64,000 nt of DNA from Oleispira sp963851095 (GTDB taxonomy: Bacteria; Pseudomonadota; Gammaproteobacteria; Pseudomonadales; Oceanobacteraceae): assembly GCA_963851095.1 (NCBI GenBank), contig CAWKOX010000015.1, positions 35,113 to 99,112 on the forward strand, read 5' to 3'. The notes under the pieces are model-generated. The model saw nothing but the letters and a program-made list of their open reading frames with translations. It did not search any database and was not told the DNA's origin. Positions 10,740 to 19,830 of the stretch are shown here, one piece after another. The translations under genes were made by a program, and so were the position numbers. Position 1 is the stretch's first letter. Each line of letters opens with the position of its first letter.

Positions 10740-12314
10740 CTAAAAGCGGGCCCCTTTCAAGTGCCGAGGTCTAAGCCCAAATGCCACCAAGGTAACAAAA
10801 TAAACCGCCACACCCGCACCCACAATCGCCGACATCCAGCCAATACGCTGCCAAGTTCCCCACTCTAGCCATTGCTGAGCATCTCCCATCATAAAATACA
10901 TCACCGCAAACAACGCTGCGTTAGCGATTAGTACCTTAATAGCAAAAGCCAACCAGCCTGGTTGCGCCTTGTAATGCCCAGTCGCTTTTAACCCGCGATA
11001 CAGCATGTAGGCATTAAAGAACGCCGATAACGACGTTGCCAGTGCAAGACCCGCATGTTGGAACGGGCCCACTAAGGCTAAGTTCAAAACCATATTAACC
11101 ACCATGGCCTGAATACCAATTTTCACAGGGGTTTTAGTATCTTGGCGGGCGTAATAACCAGGAGCAAGCACCTTAATCAGCATAAAGGCGAACAAACCAA
11201 TGCCATACGCCTGTAAGCTAAGCGTCATCTTACCGATATCATACGGTGTGATTTCGCCATGGAAGAAGATCGTCGCCATTAACGGCGTTGCCAAAACGAC
11301 TAAAGCCAACGCAGCAGGTAAGGCTAATAAAAAAATCATCCGCGTCGCCCAATCGAGGGTTTGCGCGAAATGCGCTGAATTATCTTCCGCATGCTTCTTC
11401 GATAACGCTGGCAAAATCACTACGCCAATCGCAATGGCAAAAATACCCAGCGGTAAGTTGTTCAAGCGATCAGAATAATACAGCCAACTGACACTGCCTG
11501 GTTCTAAGAAAGAGGCTAACAAGGTATCTAATAATAAATTAATTTGGCTAACAGAAACCCCAAATAACGCAGGCCCCATCAAGCGCAGAATCCGCCCAAC
11601 ACCTTCTTGCTTTGGTTGATACGTCGGGCGTACCAATAAGCCCAAGCGCGCAATAAACGGTAACTGAAATAGAAACTGCAAAGCCCCCGCCATAAACACA
11701 CCCCAAGCCAAGGCGTACAATGGCTCGATAAACCAACTGGTCATCACCAGGGTCGAAAATATCAAACACACATTAAGCAGCACAGGGGTAAACGCCGGTA
11801 TCGCAAAGCGACCATACGCATTCAAAATACTGCCGGCAAACGCGGTAAGGGAGATAAAGAGCAAATAAGGGAAGGTAATTCGAAGCAGGTCTCCCGTTAA
11901 GGCAAACTTAGCTTCATCACCGCTAAAGCCTGGCGCAAACACATACGGTAACCAAGGCGCTAATAACAATGCCAGCATGGTGACCAAAAAGAGAACAAGA
12001 CCAAGTACCCCAGAAACACTGGCGATCAGCAATTTAACTTCCGCAACACTGCGCTGCGACTTGTATTCAGACAGCACCGGAACAAAGGCAACCGAAAACG
12101 CGCCTTCGGCAAATAATCGACGCAAAAAATTGGGGATTTTGAACGCCACAAAAAAGGCATCCGCTCGGGCGCCAAAATACTGCGCGACCACCACGTCTCG
12201 AACAAGCCCTAAAACACGACTCAACAAGGTCATGATGCTGACAATGCTTGAAGACCTTGCTAATGAAGTCTTCTTTTCTGACTGAGGGGCTGTGTTCGGT
12301 TGAGAATCAGACAT
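10740..12314 (-). CDS. murJ: lipid II flippase MurJ
   Basis: Polytopic inner-membrane protein of the MOP exporter superfamily that moves lipid II across the membrane for peptidoglycan synthesis. The 524 residues include about 14 hydrophobic segments. Family features are SLLSRVLGLVRD near residue 32 with the functionally important arginine, and GARADAFFVAFKIPNFLRRL, typical of MurJ. In related genomes murJ lies beside rpsT; here rpsT is 12 kb away beyond the atu-type operon. Confidence 0.95.
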   Translation of the reverse strand: MSDSQPNTAPQSEKKTSLARSSSIVSIMTLLSRVLGLVRDVVVAQYFGARADAFFVAFKIPNFLRRLFAEGAFSVAFVPVLSEYKSQRSVAEVKLLIASVSGVLGLVLFLVTMLALLLAPWLPYVFAPGFSGDEAKFALTGDLLRITFPYLLFISLTAFAGSILNAYGRFAIPAFTPVLLNVCLIFSTLVMTSWFIEPLYALAWGVFMAGALQFLFQLPFIARLGLLVRPTYQPKQEGVGRILRLMGPALFGVSVSQINLLLDTLLASFLEPGSVSWLYYSDRLNNLPLGIFAIAIGVVILPALSKKHAEDNSAHFAQTLDWATRMIFLLALPAALALVVLATPLMATIFFHGEITPYDIGKMTLSLQAYGIGLFAFMLIKVLAPGYYARQDTKTPVKIGIQAMVVNMVLNLALVGPFQHAGLALATSLSAFFNAYMLYRGLKATGHYKAQPGWLAFAIKVLIANAALFAVMYFMMGDAQQWLEWGTWQRIGWMSAIVGAGVAVYFVTLVAFGLRPRHLKGARF

Positions 12315-12414
12315 GGAGCTTCCGTGCTGGAATATAGGGTACGTTCAAAAGGTTGAGTACGATTAAGGCCTGCTTTGCTTAACCGCCCTCTGTATACAAG
12401 TGCGCTATTTAATA

Positions 12415-12660
12415 CTATTTGTCGTCAGCGGCGCGCTTAACTCGAATCGTTTGGCCCGCAATTTCTGTCGCGTTTAACGATTTCATCGCAGCCTTACCAT
12501 TACCAGGCCCAGGCATTACCACAAAACCGAAGCCTTTAGATCCGCCAGTTTGCGCATCCATTACCAAGGTGCATTCTGTCACTTCACCAAATGGAGCAAA
12601 TAATGCTTCTAACTCTTGTTCAGTCAAAGTACGAGCAAGATTGCGGATTAATAATTTCAT
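12415..12660 (-). CDS. small RRM-family RNA-binding protein
   Basis: An 81-residue protein that is essentially one RNA recognition motif. RNP2 is KLLIRNL (residues 2-8) and RNP1 is KGFGFVVM (about residues 43-50), with aromatic residues at RNP1 positions used to stack on RNA bases. Single-RRM proteins of this size are widespread in Gammaproteobacteria and often cold-induced, but targets are generally unknown. It is separated by 100 bases from murJ and seems to be its own unit. Confidence 0.85.
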   Translation of the reverse strand: MKLLIRNLARTLTEQELEALFAPFGEVTECTLVMDAQTGGSKGFGFVVMPGPGNGKAAMKSLNATEIAGQTIRVKRAADDK

Positions 12661-13344
12661 AGGGCGACCTAATTTTATGAGTACGACGAAAAGCTTGGTA
12701 AAGCTTCAATTTATATGCGCCATCTTACCAGAGAATGCAATAACTGCTTAGCCGAAAATCCAACTCATTAACTGATCAAAAAAAGTACAATTTAAGTGCG
12801 GTATAGAAATATCTGCACAGGGATAGGATAAAAGTTAACAGAACAAAGTTATGCCATTAGTTATGCCCGTAGTTATCCACAGGATCTGTGGATAGAATAA
12901 TGATAACTGACGTCATCATCTCTAAATAGCGCTTATTTTTTCTAAAAACAAGTCTTGTAATGCATAAAGATAGAAAATAATTATGGCTTTACGGAGCCTA
13001 AATATTTCTCCGAAAAAATACTCTAAACCATTGACTTTACTGGCTTTAAGCCAATTCAAACAATTGTTCGAAAAAGCAACAATCTGAGACAATAGTTGAT
13101 TCTATAAGGGCTGCAGGAGGTTATAAATATTTTATACCCATAGTTATACACAGATACTGTTGGTAAGTTGTTTTTTTATCAGAAATATTATCTATGTGGA
13201 TTAATACAACAGGATAAAACGCGGGATATGGAGGCTTTATTTAAAGTATCATTAAAAATTTGGCTTAAAATCAAAGCAAATAGGCAATATAAGTCAGCTT
13301 AATAAAAGCCTGTCTCATATCACCTCGAACGCAAAGAATATTAA
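12661..13344. other. 684-base gene-free AT-rich region with DnaA-box-like motifs
   Basis: No convincing open reading frame. A perfect consensus DnaA box TTATCCACA is at 12873-12881 and an oppositely oriented near-match at 12887-12895; together they form a palindrome with TATCCACAG and CTGTGGATA arms around GAT. Further near-matches are TTATACACA at 13144-13152 and, on the other strand, TAATCCACA at 13195-13203. The rest is AT-rich. No replication gene (dnaA, dnaN, gyrB, mnmG, parA) adjoins it, so it may be a DnaA-titrating or regulatory locus rather than oriC. Confidence 0.4.
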
Positions 13345-14061
13345 TTACAACAGTACTTTCATCGCGTCTATCACAGGCGGGTTCTTAATAGCCAAACCTT
13401 CAATAGCCGGTTTATGAAATCTACGCTTATGTTCAGCAAAAATACCACGGCCTTTACTGAATGTTTTGGCATACGCTAAAGCACCTTCTAACAAAGCATC
13501 AGCGCCTTCAAACGTTTGCTCAACTACTTTGTCTTCTTTTAATTCGTCACCCGATAGTCGACGACCCGAAAGCAGCATTTCATTAAAGCGATATTGTGGG
13601 ATCACTTTTAGAATGACATCCAATAAACCTGGAATAAATGGAATACTCATATCCACTTCTGGGAAACAGAAAAAACCACGATCGCTGCGCATAAAACGGA
13701 AATCGCACGCACACGCAAGTACGCTGCCATTGCCAAAGGTATGGCCATTAATCGCAGCAATCACTGGCATTGGGAATTCCATAATCGCGGTATAGATCGC
13801 ATCCATATTATGCAAAAATTCTTTTACATCATCATGATTACCATTTTGAATATTACCCATCATCCAAGGCACATCAATGCCTTGGCTCCAGCTTTTTTCA
13901 TCGCTGGAAGCTAGGATCAATGCTTTGTTGCCTTTATCTTCTTCAACTTGTTTAAGCAGCGCTAAAAGCTGCTTAGAAAAATCTAGGTTGTGGGCATTTT
14001 TGCCATTATCCATGGAGATAATCGCAACCTTGCCGTCATTACGTAAACTCATAAAAGACAT
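13345..14061 (-). CDS. enoyl-CoA hydratase/isomerase family protein
   Basis: A 238-residue crotonase-fold protein. The oxyanion-hole regions are recognisable: SSDEKSWSQGIDVPW and AAINGHTFGNGSVLACACD. The canonical paired catalytic glutamates are not evident in this alignment by eye, so hydratase versus isomerase activity is open. It is the last gene of the atu-like operon, 24 bases after the SDR gene, and probably acts on an unsaturated acyl-CoA intermediate. Confidence 0.8.
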   Translation of the reverse strand: MSFMSLRNDGKVAIISMDNGKNAHNLDFSKQLLALLKQVEEDKGNKALILASSDEKSWSQGIDVPWMMGNIQNGNHDDVKEFLHNMDAIYTAIMEFPMPVIAAINGHTFGNGSVLACACDFRFMRSDRGFFCFPEVDMSIPFIPGLLDVILKVIPQYRFNEMLLSGRRLSGDELKEDKVVEQTFEGADALLEGALAYAKTFSKGRGIFAEHKRRFHKPAIEGLAIKNPPVIDAMKVLL

Positions 14062-14085
14062 TTTAAATTCTCTTTTTATGTTTAG

Positions 14086-14973
14086 TTATTCTTCAGACAA
14101 TCCAGCCAATGGCGGTACAGAGCCACGAACATAGGCGTCTGCATCTTGTACAAATAAGTCTGGCATCAAGTCTGTCTTATCGCTTTCTGGATTCGCACGA
14201 TACTGTTCAAAATTTTCTACGCCTTGAGTACGCAAGAAATCTTCGTCAATTAATAATTGACCTGTAATCTCGCGATTTTCTGTTTTCAATAATGCGAACG
14301 CTGCGTCTGCCATAATTTTAGGGCCGCGTGCACGGTCGAATGATTGCTTACCGCCAAATGAGGTTGCAGCAGTATGGATAACAGTACGTGGCCACAGTGC
14401 GTTTACGGCGATGCCATAGCGCTTAAACTCGTCTGACATGCCCATGGTAAGCATCGACATGCCATACTTAGTTAATGTGTACGGCGAGTGATTGCGCATC
14501 CAGCGGCGATCAAGATCTAGCGGTGGTGAGAAGCTTAGGATGTGGCCGTTTTCTGATTTTTTCAAATACGGTAAGGCTTTTTGGCTGAGTAGGAATACTG
14601 CACGGAAGTTAACTTGCATCATCAGATCAAGTTTTTTCAAGGGTGTGGATTCAACACCGGCTAAAGCAATCGCACCTGCGTTATTGATGATGGCGTCGAT
14701 GCCACCAAATTTTTCTACGGTAACTTTAATTAAATTGTCGATGTCTTCTTCGCTACGCACATCCACTTTAACGGCTAGGCCTTGACCACCCGCTTCTTCG
14801 ACTTCTTTTACGACCGAATGAATCGTGCCTTCCAGTTTTGGGTGTGGCTCATCTGACTTAGCAGCAATAACAATGTTTGCGCCTTCAGCGGCACACGTTA
14901 ATGCAACTTCACGACCGATACCTCGGCTTGCACCTGTGATAATAATGGTTTTATTTTTCAATGAGCTCATCAT
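14086..14973 (-). CDS. short-chain dehydrogenase (AtuG/HSDL2-like)
   Basis: A 295-residue SDR oxidoreductase. Cofactor motif TGASRGIGREV (about residues 14-24), NNAG at about 97, and the catalytic YTLTK (YxxxK) at about 165 are present. The catalytic serine position appears as SFSPPLD rather than the usual GSISS-type motif, as in the HSDL2-like branch. It has a C-terminal extension of about 50 residues beyond a typical SDR. Position directly after the carboxylase alpha gene parallels atuG of the Pseudomonas acyclic terpene operon. Substrate is not known. Confidence 0.82.
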   Translation of the reverse strand: MMSSLKNKTIIITGASRGIGREVALTCAAEGANIVIAAKSDEPHPKLEGTIHSVVKEVEEAGGQGLAVKVDVRSEEDIDNLIKVTVEKFGGIDAIINNAGAIALAGVESTPLKKLDLMMQVNFRAVFLLSQKALPYLKKSENGHILSFSPPLDLDRRWMRNHSPYTLTKYGMSMLTMGMSDEFKRYGIAVNALWPRTVIHTAATSFGGKQSFDRARGPKIMADAAFALLKTENREITGQLLIDEDFLRTQGVENFEQYRANPESDKTDLMPDLFVQDADAYVRGSVPPLAGLSEE

Positions 14974-15006
14974 AAATTCCTTATTCTAAAATCGGGTTAC
15001 GATATT

Positions 15007-17094
15007 TTATTCAGCTGCTGCAGCTGTAATTTGAATCAATTTCTGGCGACCTTTAACTTGATCACCTGCTTGCACTAATACTTCGCTAATCGTGCCAGCG
15101 ACGCCAGCTTTTAATGGATGCTCCATCTTCATGGCTTCTAATACCGCAAGGGTTTGCCCTACTTCAACCACATCACCGACTTTCACCATGACATCAACCA
15201 TGCCACCATCCATCGAGGCCAATACCTGATCCGAGCCACCTTTGTTTTTCTTAGCCGACTGCAAGCTGATATCAGTAAAGGTTAAGTTGCCATAAGACGC
15301 CGCTAGATGAACTTGCTCACACCCTAATGCTTCACTTTGGCCATTCAGATTACTATTAGTACGGTTATAAACAACGGTACGAACGACATCATCAAATACA
15401 TACGTCAGAGTGTTTTCTGACTGTTCGATGATTTCAAGCGCTGCCTGTTTCTTGCTATCAGTCGCCTTATTTTCAGACGCCTTGCCTTCACCCTCACTCG
15501 CATCAAAATATGAAATTTCAATACGGTTATTAATTGCCGATAATTCAAGTTCGAAGGTTTCATCTTCACAAGATAATTTTAATACTCGGCTGCCGACGTT
15601 ATTATTTTGCCAGCCTGTGCCTGAATTTTTATTACCGCGTTGATTACTATCTTTTGCAACTGCAAAAAGCGCCGCTGCTAAAGCCACTTCTTTTGCTTGG
15701 GCTTTTAACGGTTTTAAACTGGCATCATCATTAAAATCTTCACCAATGAATGCCGTGGTTGCTTCACCATCGATGAATGTCTTATTACCTAAAATAGCCG
15801 CTAAAAAAGCACGGTTATCTTTAATGCCTAATAAATGGCTATCTTCTACCGCACGCACTAAACGACGACGGGCTTCTTCACGGTTTTCACCATACGCAAT
15901 AATCTTAGCCAACATCGGATCATAAAAAGAACTAACGCTTTGGCCCTCATTAATTCCAGATTTGATACCTGATTTAATACCTGAGTCGATTCGAATGCCA
16001 TCACCCGAAGCAGGGTGCCAAAAATTAATTAACCCCGTTTGTGGAATAAAGTTAGCACCGGGATCTTCGGCGTATAAGCGCACTTCCATTGCGTGACCTG
16101 TTAGTGTCACATCTTCTTGACTGATGGAAAGTTTATCCCCCGCAGCAACACGTAATTGCATGGCGACTAAATCTAAGCCGGTAATCAATTCTGTTACCGG
16201 ATGCTCAACCTGTAAGCGTGTATTCATTTCTAAGAAGTAGAAGTTACCTTCGCTATCGGCTAAAAATTCGACCGTGCCCGCGCCAACGTAATTACAGGCC
16301 TTTGCTGCATTAACCGCAGCTTCACCCATGGCTTGTCGCATTTCTGGACTCACAAATGGAGACGGTGCTTCTTCAACCACTTTTTGATGACGACGCTGCA
16401 CAGAACAATCACGCTCGCCTAGATAAACCGTATTACCATACGAGTCGGCAAATACTTGAATTTCAATATGGCGTGGCTGAAGAACGGCTTTTTCAATAAT
16501 TAACTCGCCACTGCCAAATGCATTTAGGGCTTCAGAACGGGCCGATTTAATCAGTTCGTCTAAATCTTTTGCATCGGTCACTAAACGCATACCACGACCG
16601 CCACCACCGGCGCTCGCTTTTAGCATGACGGGCATACCGATTTCGATGGCCGCTTTTTTCAAAACTTCTTCGTCTTGATCTGCACCTTCGTACCCTGGAA
16701 TACAAGGAACGCCCGCTGCGATCATGGCGATTTTTGATTGGCGTTTGCTGCCCATTAAATCGATGGCATCAGGGCGTGGGCCAATGAAGGTGATTCCTGC
16801 ATCAACGCAGTCTTTAGCGAACGCTGAGTTTTCAGATAAAAAGCCGTAACCTGGGTGGATGGCATCAGCGCCTGTTTTTTTAGCAGCGGCAATTATTTTG
16901 TCGGCCACTAAATAGCTTTCGCCAACCGGAGCGCCACCAATGCAAATGGCTTCGTCGGCAATCGCGACATGCGGTGCGTTAGCATCGGCTTCAGAAAAAA
17001 CTGCGACTGTGCGATAACCCAAAGAGTGTGCTGAGCGTATAACACGAACGGCAATTTCACCGCGGTTAGCAACTAATACTTTTTGAAAACTCAT
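15007..17094 (-). CDS. acyl-CoA carboxylase alpha subunit, biotin carboxylase plus BCCP (AtuF/LiuD-like)
   Basis: A 695-residue biotin-dependent carboxylase subunit. The N-terminal biotin carboxylase has LVANRGEIAVRVIRSA, the glycine-rich ATP loop KASAGGGGRGMR (about 162) and EMNTRLQVEHPVTE (about 290). The C-terminal biotinyl domain has VLEAMKMEHPL with the biotin-accepting lysine. It would load CO2 onto biotin for the carboxyltransferase encoded upstream. In the atu pathway the substrate is cis-geranyl-CoA, in liu it is methylcrotonyl-CoA; the AtuA neighbour favours geranyl-CoA but this is inference. It overlaps the preceding hydratase gene by 4 bases. Confidence 0.9.
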   Translation of the reverse strand: MSFQKVLVANRGEIAVRVIRSAHSLGYRTVAVFSEADANAPHVAIADEAICIGGAPVGESYLVADKIIAAAKKTGADAIHPGYGFLSENSAFAKDCVDAGITFIGPRPDAIDLMGSKRQSKIAMIAAGVPCIPGYEGADQDEEVLKKAAIEIGMPVMLKASAGGGGRGMRLVTDAKDLDELIKSARSEALNAFGSGELIIEKAVLQPRHIEIQVFADSYGNTVYLGERDCSVQRRHQKVVEEAPSPFVSPEMRQAMGEAAVNAAKACNYVGAGTVEFLADSEGNFYFLEMNTRLQVEHPVTELITGLDLVAMQLRVAAGDKLSISQEDVTLTGHAMEVRLYAEDPGANFIPQTGLINFWHPASGDGIRIDSGIKSGIKSGINEGQSVSSFYDPMLAKIIAYGENREEARRRLVRAVEDSHLLGIKDNRAFLAAILGNKTFIDGEATTAFIGEDFNDDASLKPLKAQAKEVALAAALFAVAKDSNQRGNKNSGTGWQNNNVGSRVLKLSCEDETFELELSAINNRIEISYFDASEGEGKASENKATDSKKQAALEIIEQSENTLTYVFDDVVRTVVYNRTNSNLNGQSEALGCEQVHLAASYGNLTFTDISLQSAKKNKGGSDQVLASMDGGMVDVMVKVGDVVEVGQTLAVLEAMKMEHPLKAGVAGTISEVLVQAGDQVKGRQKLIQITAAAAE

Positions 17095-17942
17095 TGATCT
17101 GTTTCCTTTTCTTTATTACTCGTGGACACATCCGCCCAAGCCGGTAATCGTTTTTGCATAAAGGCAGCGCCACCTTCACGACCTTCACCCATAACGGCGT
17201 CAGCGAAATCTTCGGCTGCTTGATCTAGCAAAGATTCTAGGTCTTGCTTATCGACGCTGTGAATTAACGCTTTGGTTGTTTTTGATGCTTGTGGTGCACA
17301 TTTAATCGCAAGTTTTACGGCTTTATTTACTGCGTCTTCAAGCTGTTCATTGTCTTCTACAACTTGATGAATCAAACCTAGGTTCATTGCTTCTTGTGCT
17401 TTAATGCGATTACCAAACAAGGCCATTCTGCGAGTTTGGGTTAAGCCAATTCGCTTCACTACAAATGGAGCGATTTGCGCAGGAATTATTCCCAATGAGG
17501 TTTCAGGTAAACCAAATTGTGTTTTCTCAACAGCGATGGCTAAATCTGAAACACAAGCCAAACCAAAACCACCGCCGAGTACTGCACCTTCTAAAGCGCA
17601 GATAACCGCTGCAGGTAAATGATCGGCTTTGGTGATCATGTGGCCAAAGGCGCGATTCAATTCAACAAGGGCTTTTTTATCAGCGCCTGCAGATTGCATA
17701 TCTTTTATATCGCCACCGGCGCAAAAGTTGCCATTACCACCGCTAATAATTAAGACGCGGTAGTGTTCGTTTTCAACTTTTTCCATCACGGCCATTAATT
17801 CATTCACCATTTTTAGGTTCATGGCATTGGCAAGTTTTGGTCGGTTTAGCATCACACGCAATACAGGTTTTTGGTCTTGTATTACTAACGTCTCAAAGTG
17901 CTGCGTTTCCAAGTCCAGTGTCTCAAATTCTTGTTGGCTCAT
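17091..17942 (-). CDS. enoyl-CoA hydratase (AtuE/LiuC-like)
   Basis: A crotonase of about 283 residues. The oxyanion hole is formed by GGNGNFCAGGDIKDM and ALEGAVLGGGFGLACVSD, and the downstream ETSLGIIPAQIAPFV is typical. It likely hydrates isohexenyl-glutaconyl-CoA or methylglutaconyl-CoA, depending on the pathway. I chose the ATG at 17942 because an AGAG-type ribosome site precedes it. A longer in-frame start at 18002 lies inside the arm of palindromic repeat copy 1 and has no well-spaced ribosome site. Confidence 0.87.
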   Translation of the reverse strand: MSQQEFETLDLETQHFETLVIQDQKPVLRVMLNRPKLANAMNLKMVNELMAVMEKVENEHYRVLIISGGNGNFCAGGDIKDMQSAGADKKALVELNRAFGHMITKADHLPAAVICALEGAVLGGGFGLACVSDLAIAVEKTQFGLPETSLGIIPAQIAPFVVKRIGLTQTRRMALFGNRIKAQEAMNLGLIHQVVEDNEQLEDAVNKAVKLAIKCAPQASKTTKALIHSVDKQDLESLLDQAAEDFADAVMGEGREGGAAFMQKRLPAWADVSTSNKEKETDQ

Positions 17943-17994
17943 ATCAAAATCTCTATTAGCTATTATGCCCGTCAATGTGCTTGCGCTCGGCATG

Positions 17995-18091
17995 AAGTTC
18001 ATCCTTGTACGGCACGCTGTGAATACGTCGCTTCGCTCTCCCTGTAAGCTCTGCTATAACATCCATGTTATAGAAGGCCTACAACGATAAA
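17995..18091 (+). repeat. palindromic repeat family, copy 1
   Basis: The core starts GGCACGCTGTGAATACG (18011-18027) and continues through CCCTGTAAGCTC to a hairpin CTATAAC-ATCCAT-GTTATAG (18054-18073) and AAGGCC. Outside the core, AGTTCATCCTTGTA (17996-18009) imperfectly pairs with TACAACGATAAACT (18080-18093), so the whole unit can fold into one long hairpin. Cores at 19455, 37370 and, inverted, near 19740 and 37660 are related, but the arms are not. Confidence 0.7.
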
Positions 18092-18188
18092 CTCCAGACC
18101 TCACCGCACATTAACTACACTTTAGTTAAATTATTTTCGCAAGCTTTACTGCATGCGCGATTCAACAGTGACAATATTTACGCTCTAA

Positions 18189-19346
18189 TTACTTACGTTT
18201 CTTCGGCAAAATATCCATGTACTTGCAGATAATTCCGATCATGATTTCATCAGCACCGCCGCCGATTGAAGCTAAGCGGTTGTCGCGATAGAAACGTGAA
18301 ACAACGTTATCCCACATAAAGCCCATACCGCCCCAATACTGTAAGCAGCTGTCGGCAACTTCACGTACAAGACGACCCGATTTTAATTTAGCCATGGAAG
18401 CTAAGCGCGTCATATCTTGTTTGTTTAAGTAACCTTCACACGCTTGGTAAACCATGCAGCGTAGTGCTTCTACTTCTGTTTGCAGTTCAGCCATACGGAA
18501 GTGAATAACTTGGTTATTAATTAATGGTTGGCCGAAGGTTTCACGCTCACGACAATATTCAATCGTGCTATCAATACAAATTTCCATCGACTTCAAAGAC
18601 ATTGCAGCAACGTACATACGCTCTTCTTGGAACTGCATCATCTGCATCATGAAACCAGCGCCTTCGCTACCGATTAAGTTTTTCTGCGGTACGCGCACGT
18701 TGTCGAAAAATATTTGTGCGGTATCAGATGAACGCATGCCTAGCTTGTCTAGTTTTTCAGAGAAGCTAATGCCTTCTAAATCCATTGGCACGACGATCAA
18801 TGATTTATTCTTATGCGCTTTATCGTCAGAGGTATTGGCGAGTAAGCAAATAAAGTCGGCTTGCGTGGAGTTGGTGATCCACATTTTTGTACCGTTAATG
18901 ATGTAATCATCGCCGTCTTTTACTGCGGTGGTTTTGATCGCCGCAACGTCAGAACCCGCACCTGGCTCACTCACACCAATACACGCAACCATGTCACCAG
19001 CAACTGCTGGCGCCAGGAAGGTTTCTTTGATGTAGTCACTACCAAAACGCGCTAATGCAGGCGTAGCCATACACGTCTGCACACCAATCGCCATAGGAAC
19101 ACCACCACACACGATGCCACCAAATTCTTCAGCCGCCGCCATTTCGTATGAGAAGTCTAACCCCATACCACCAGCAGATTCAGGCTTAGAAATACCTAGC
19201 AGGCCTAGATCGCCCATTTTTTTGAACAATTCTTTTGCCGGAAAAATACCGTCTTTTTCCCACTGCTCTACATTTGGATTAATTTCATTTTCAACAAAGC
19301 TACGAACAGTTCTTTGTAATTCTTTATGTTCTTGAGTCAGGATCAT
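18189..19346 (-). CDS. acyl-CoA dehydrogenase (AtuD/LiuB-type)
   Basis: A 385-residue flavoprotein of the acyl-CoA dehydrogenase family. Signatures are CIGVSEPGAGSDVAAI (about residue 128), where flavin and substrate contacts lie, and the C-terminal QYWGGMGFMWDNVVSRFYRD, with the RDxR-like FAD-binding element. It would introduce a double bond in citronellyl-CoA (AtuD) or a branched acyl-CoA. It is separated from the downstream hydratase gene by repeat copy 1 and from the upstream carboxyltransferase gene by repeats 2 and 3, so internal promoters or processing are possible. Confidence 0.87.
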   Translation of the reverse strand: MILTQEHKELQRTVRSFVENEINPNVEQWEKDGIFPAKELFKKMGDLGLLGISKPESAGGMGLDFSYEMAAAEEFGGIVCGGVPMAIGVQTCMATPALARFGSDYIKETFLAPAVAGDMVACIGVSEPGAGSDVAAIKTTAVKDGDDYIINGTKMWITNSTQADFICLLANTSDDKAHKNKSLIVVPMDLEGISFSEKLDKLGMRSSDTAQIFFDNVRVPQKNLIGSEGAGFMMQMMQFQEERMYVAAMSLKSMEICIDSTIEYCRERETFGQPLINNQVIHFRMAELQTEVEALRCMVYQACEGYLNKQDMTRLASMAKLKSGRLVREVADSCLQYWGGMGFMWDNVVSRFYRDNRLASIGGGADEIMIGIICKYMDILPKKRK

Positions 19347-19434
19347 TTTATTATTCCTATTCTTTTAATTTTATAATTTCGTGGTGTTGTTTTAATTCTA
19401 CAACGCCGTAATTCAAAATATGGGCTTACTCAGC

Positions 19435-19539
19435 ATGAGGTAGCTCGCTCTTCGCCACGCCGTGAATACGCCGCTTCGCTCTCCCTGTAGGCTCTCTACA
19501 GCTCCCTGCTGTAGAAGGGCTTCAAACGCCCCACCTCAT
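19435..19539 (+). repeat. palindromic repeat family, copy 2
   Basis: The core CACGCCGTGAATACGCC (from 19455) leads to CCCTGTAGGCTC and the hairpin CTACAG-CTCCCTG-CTGTAG (19496-19514). Outer arms ATGAGGT (19435-19441) and ACCTCAT (19533-19539) are complementary. Shares the core with copies 1 and 4 but has its own arms. Confidence 0.7.
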
Positions 19540-19647
19540 ACATCGCCTCTAATACTTTCTATTATTCAAAGCTTTCAATAATCTAAATCTGACGGCTTTA
19601 GGTTTTTTAGCAATAACGAACTCAATTTAAAATTTTATTGCTGTCAG

Positions 19648-19776
19648 CTTTCGCGTATCGGTATTGGGTGTGTCGTTTAAGGCCGTTAGAACACATGGAT
19701 GTGTTCTCCGAGCCCCCATGGATGGGTTCACGGCGTGCCGCCTAACGACATACCCAATATCGATAGCAAGCGAAAG
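19648..19776 (-). repeat. palindromic repeat family, copy 3 (inverted)
   Basis: Outer arms CTTTCGC (19648-19654) and GCGAAAG (19770-19776). The inner arms at 19656-19677 and 19744-19765 pair over 22 bases with only G-T type exceptions. The centre read on the minus strand has the family core GGCACGCCGTGAA followed by CCCATCCATGGG and GAACACATCCATGTGTTC hairpins. It forms an inverted pair with copy 2. Confidence 0.75.
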
Positions 19777-19830
19777 CGGTTAATAAACCAAAACCGTCTC
19801 ATGCTTATATCTCGTCGATTTCAGAAAAGA

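Larger units (their letters stand above)
19347..19830. other. 484-base gap inside the catabolic operon holding two palindromic repeats
   Basis: No credible gene. Apart from repeat copies 2 and 3, listed separately, the rest is AT-rich filler without a recognisable promoter or RNA gene. A short ORF at 19699-19899 runs through the repeat and into the 3' end of the carboxyltransferase gene and is a shadow. Confidence 0.6.

Noticed and set aside
12661..13344. Chromosomal oriC
   Set aside because: Boxes are suggestive, but no dnaA, dnaN, gyrB, mnmG or parAB gene adjoins and box number is low.
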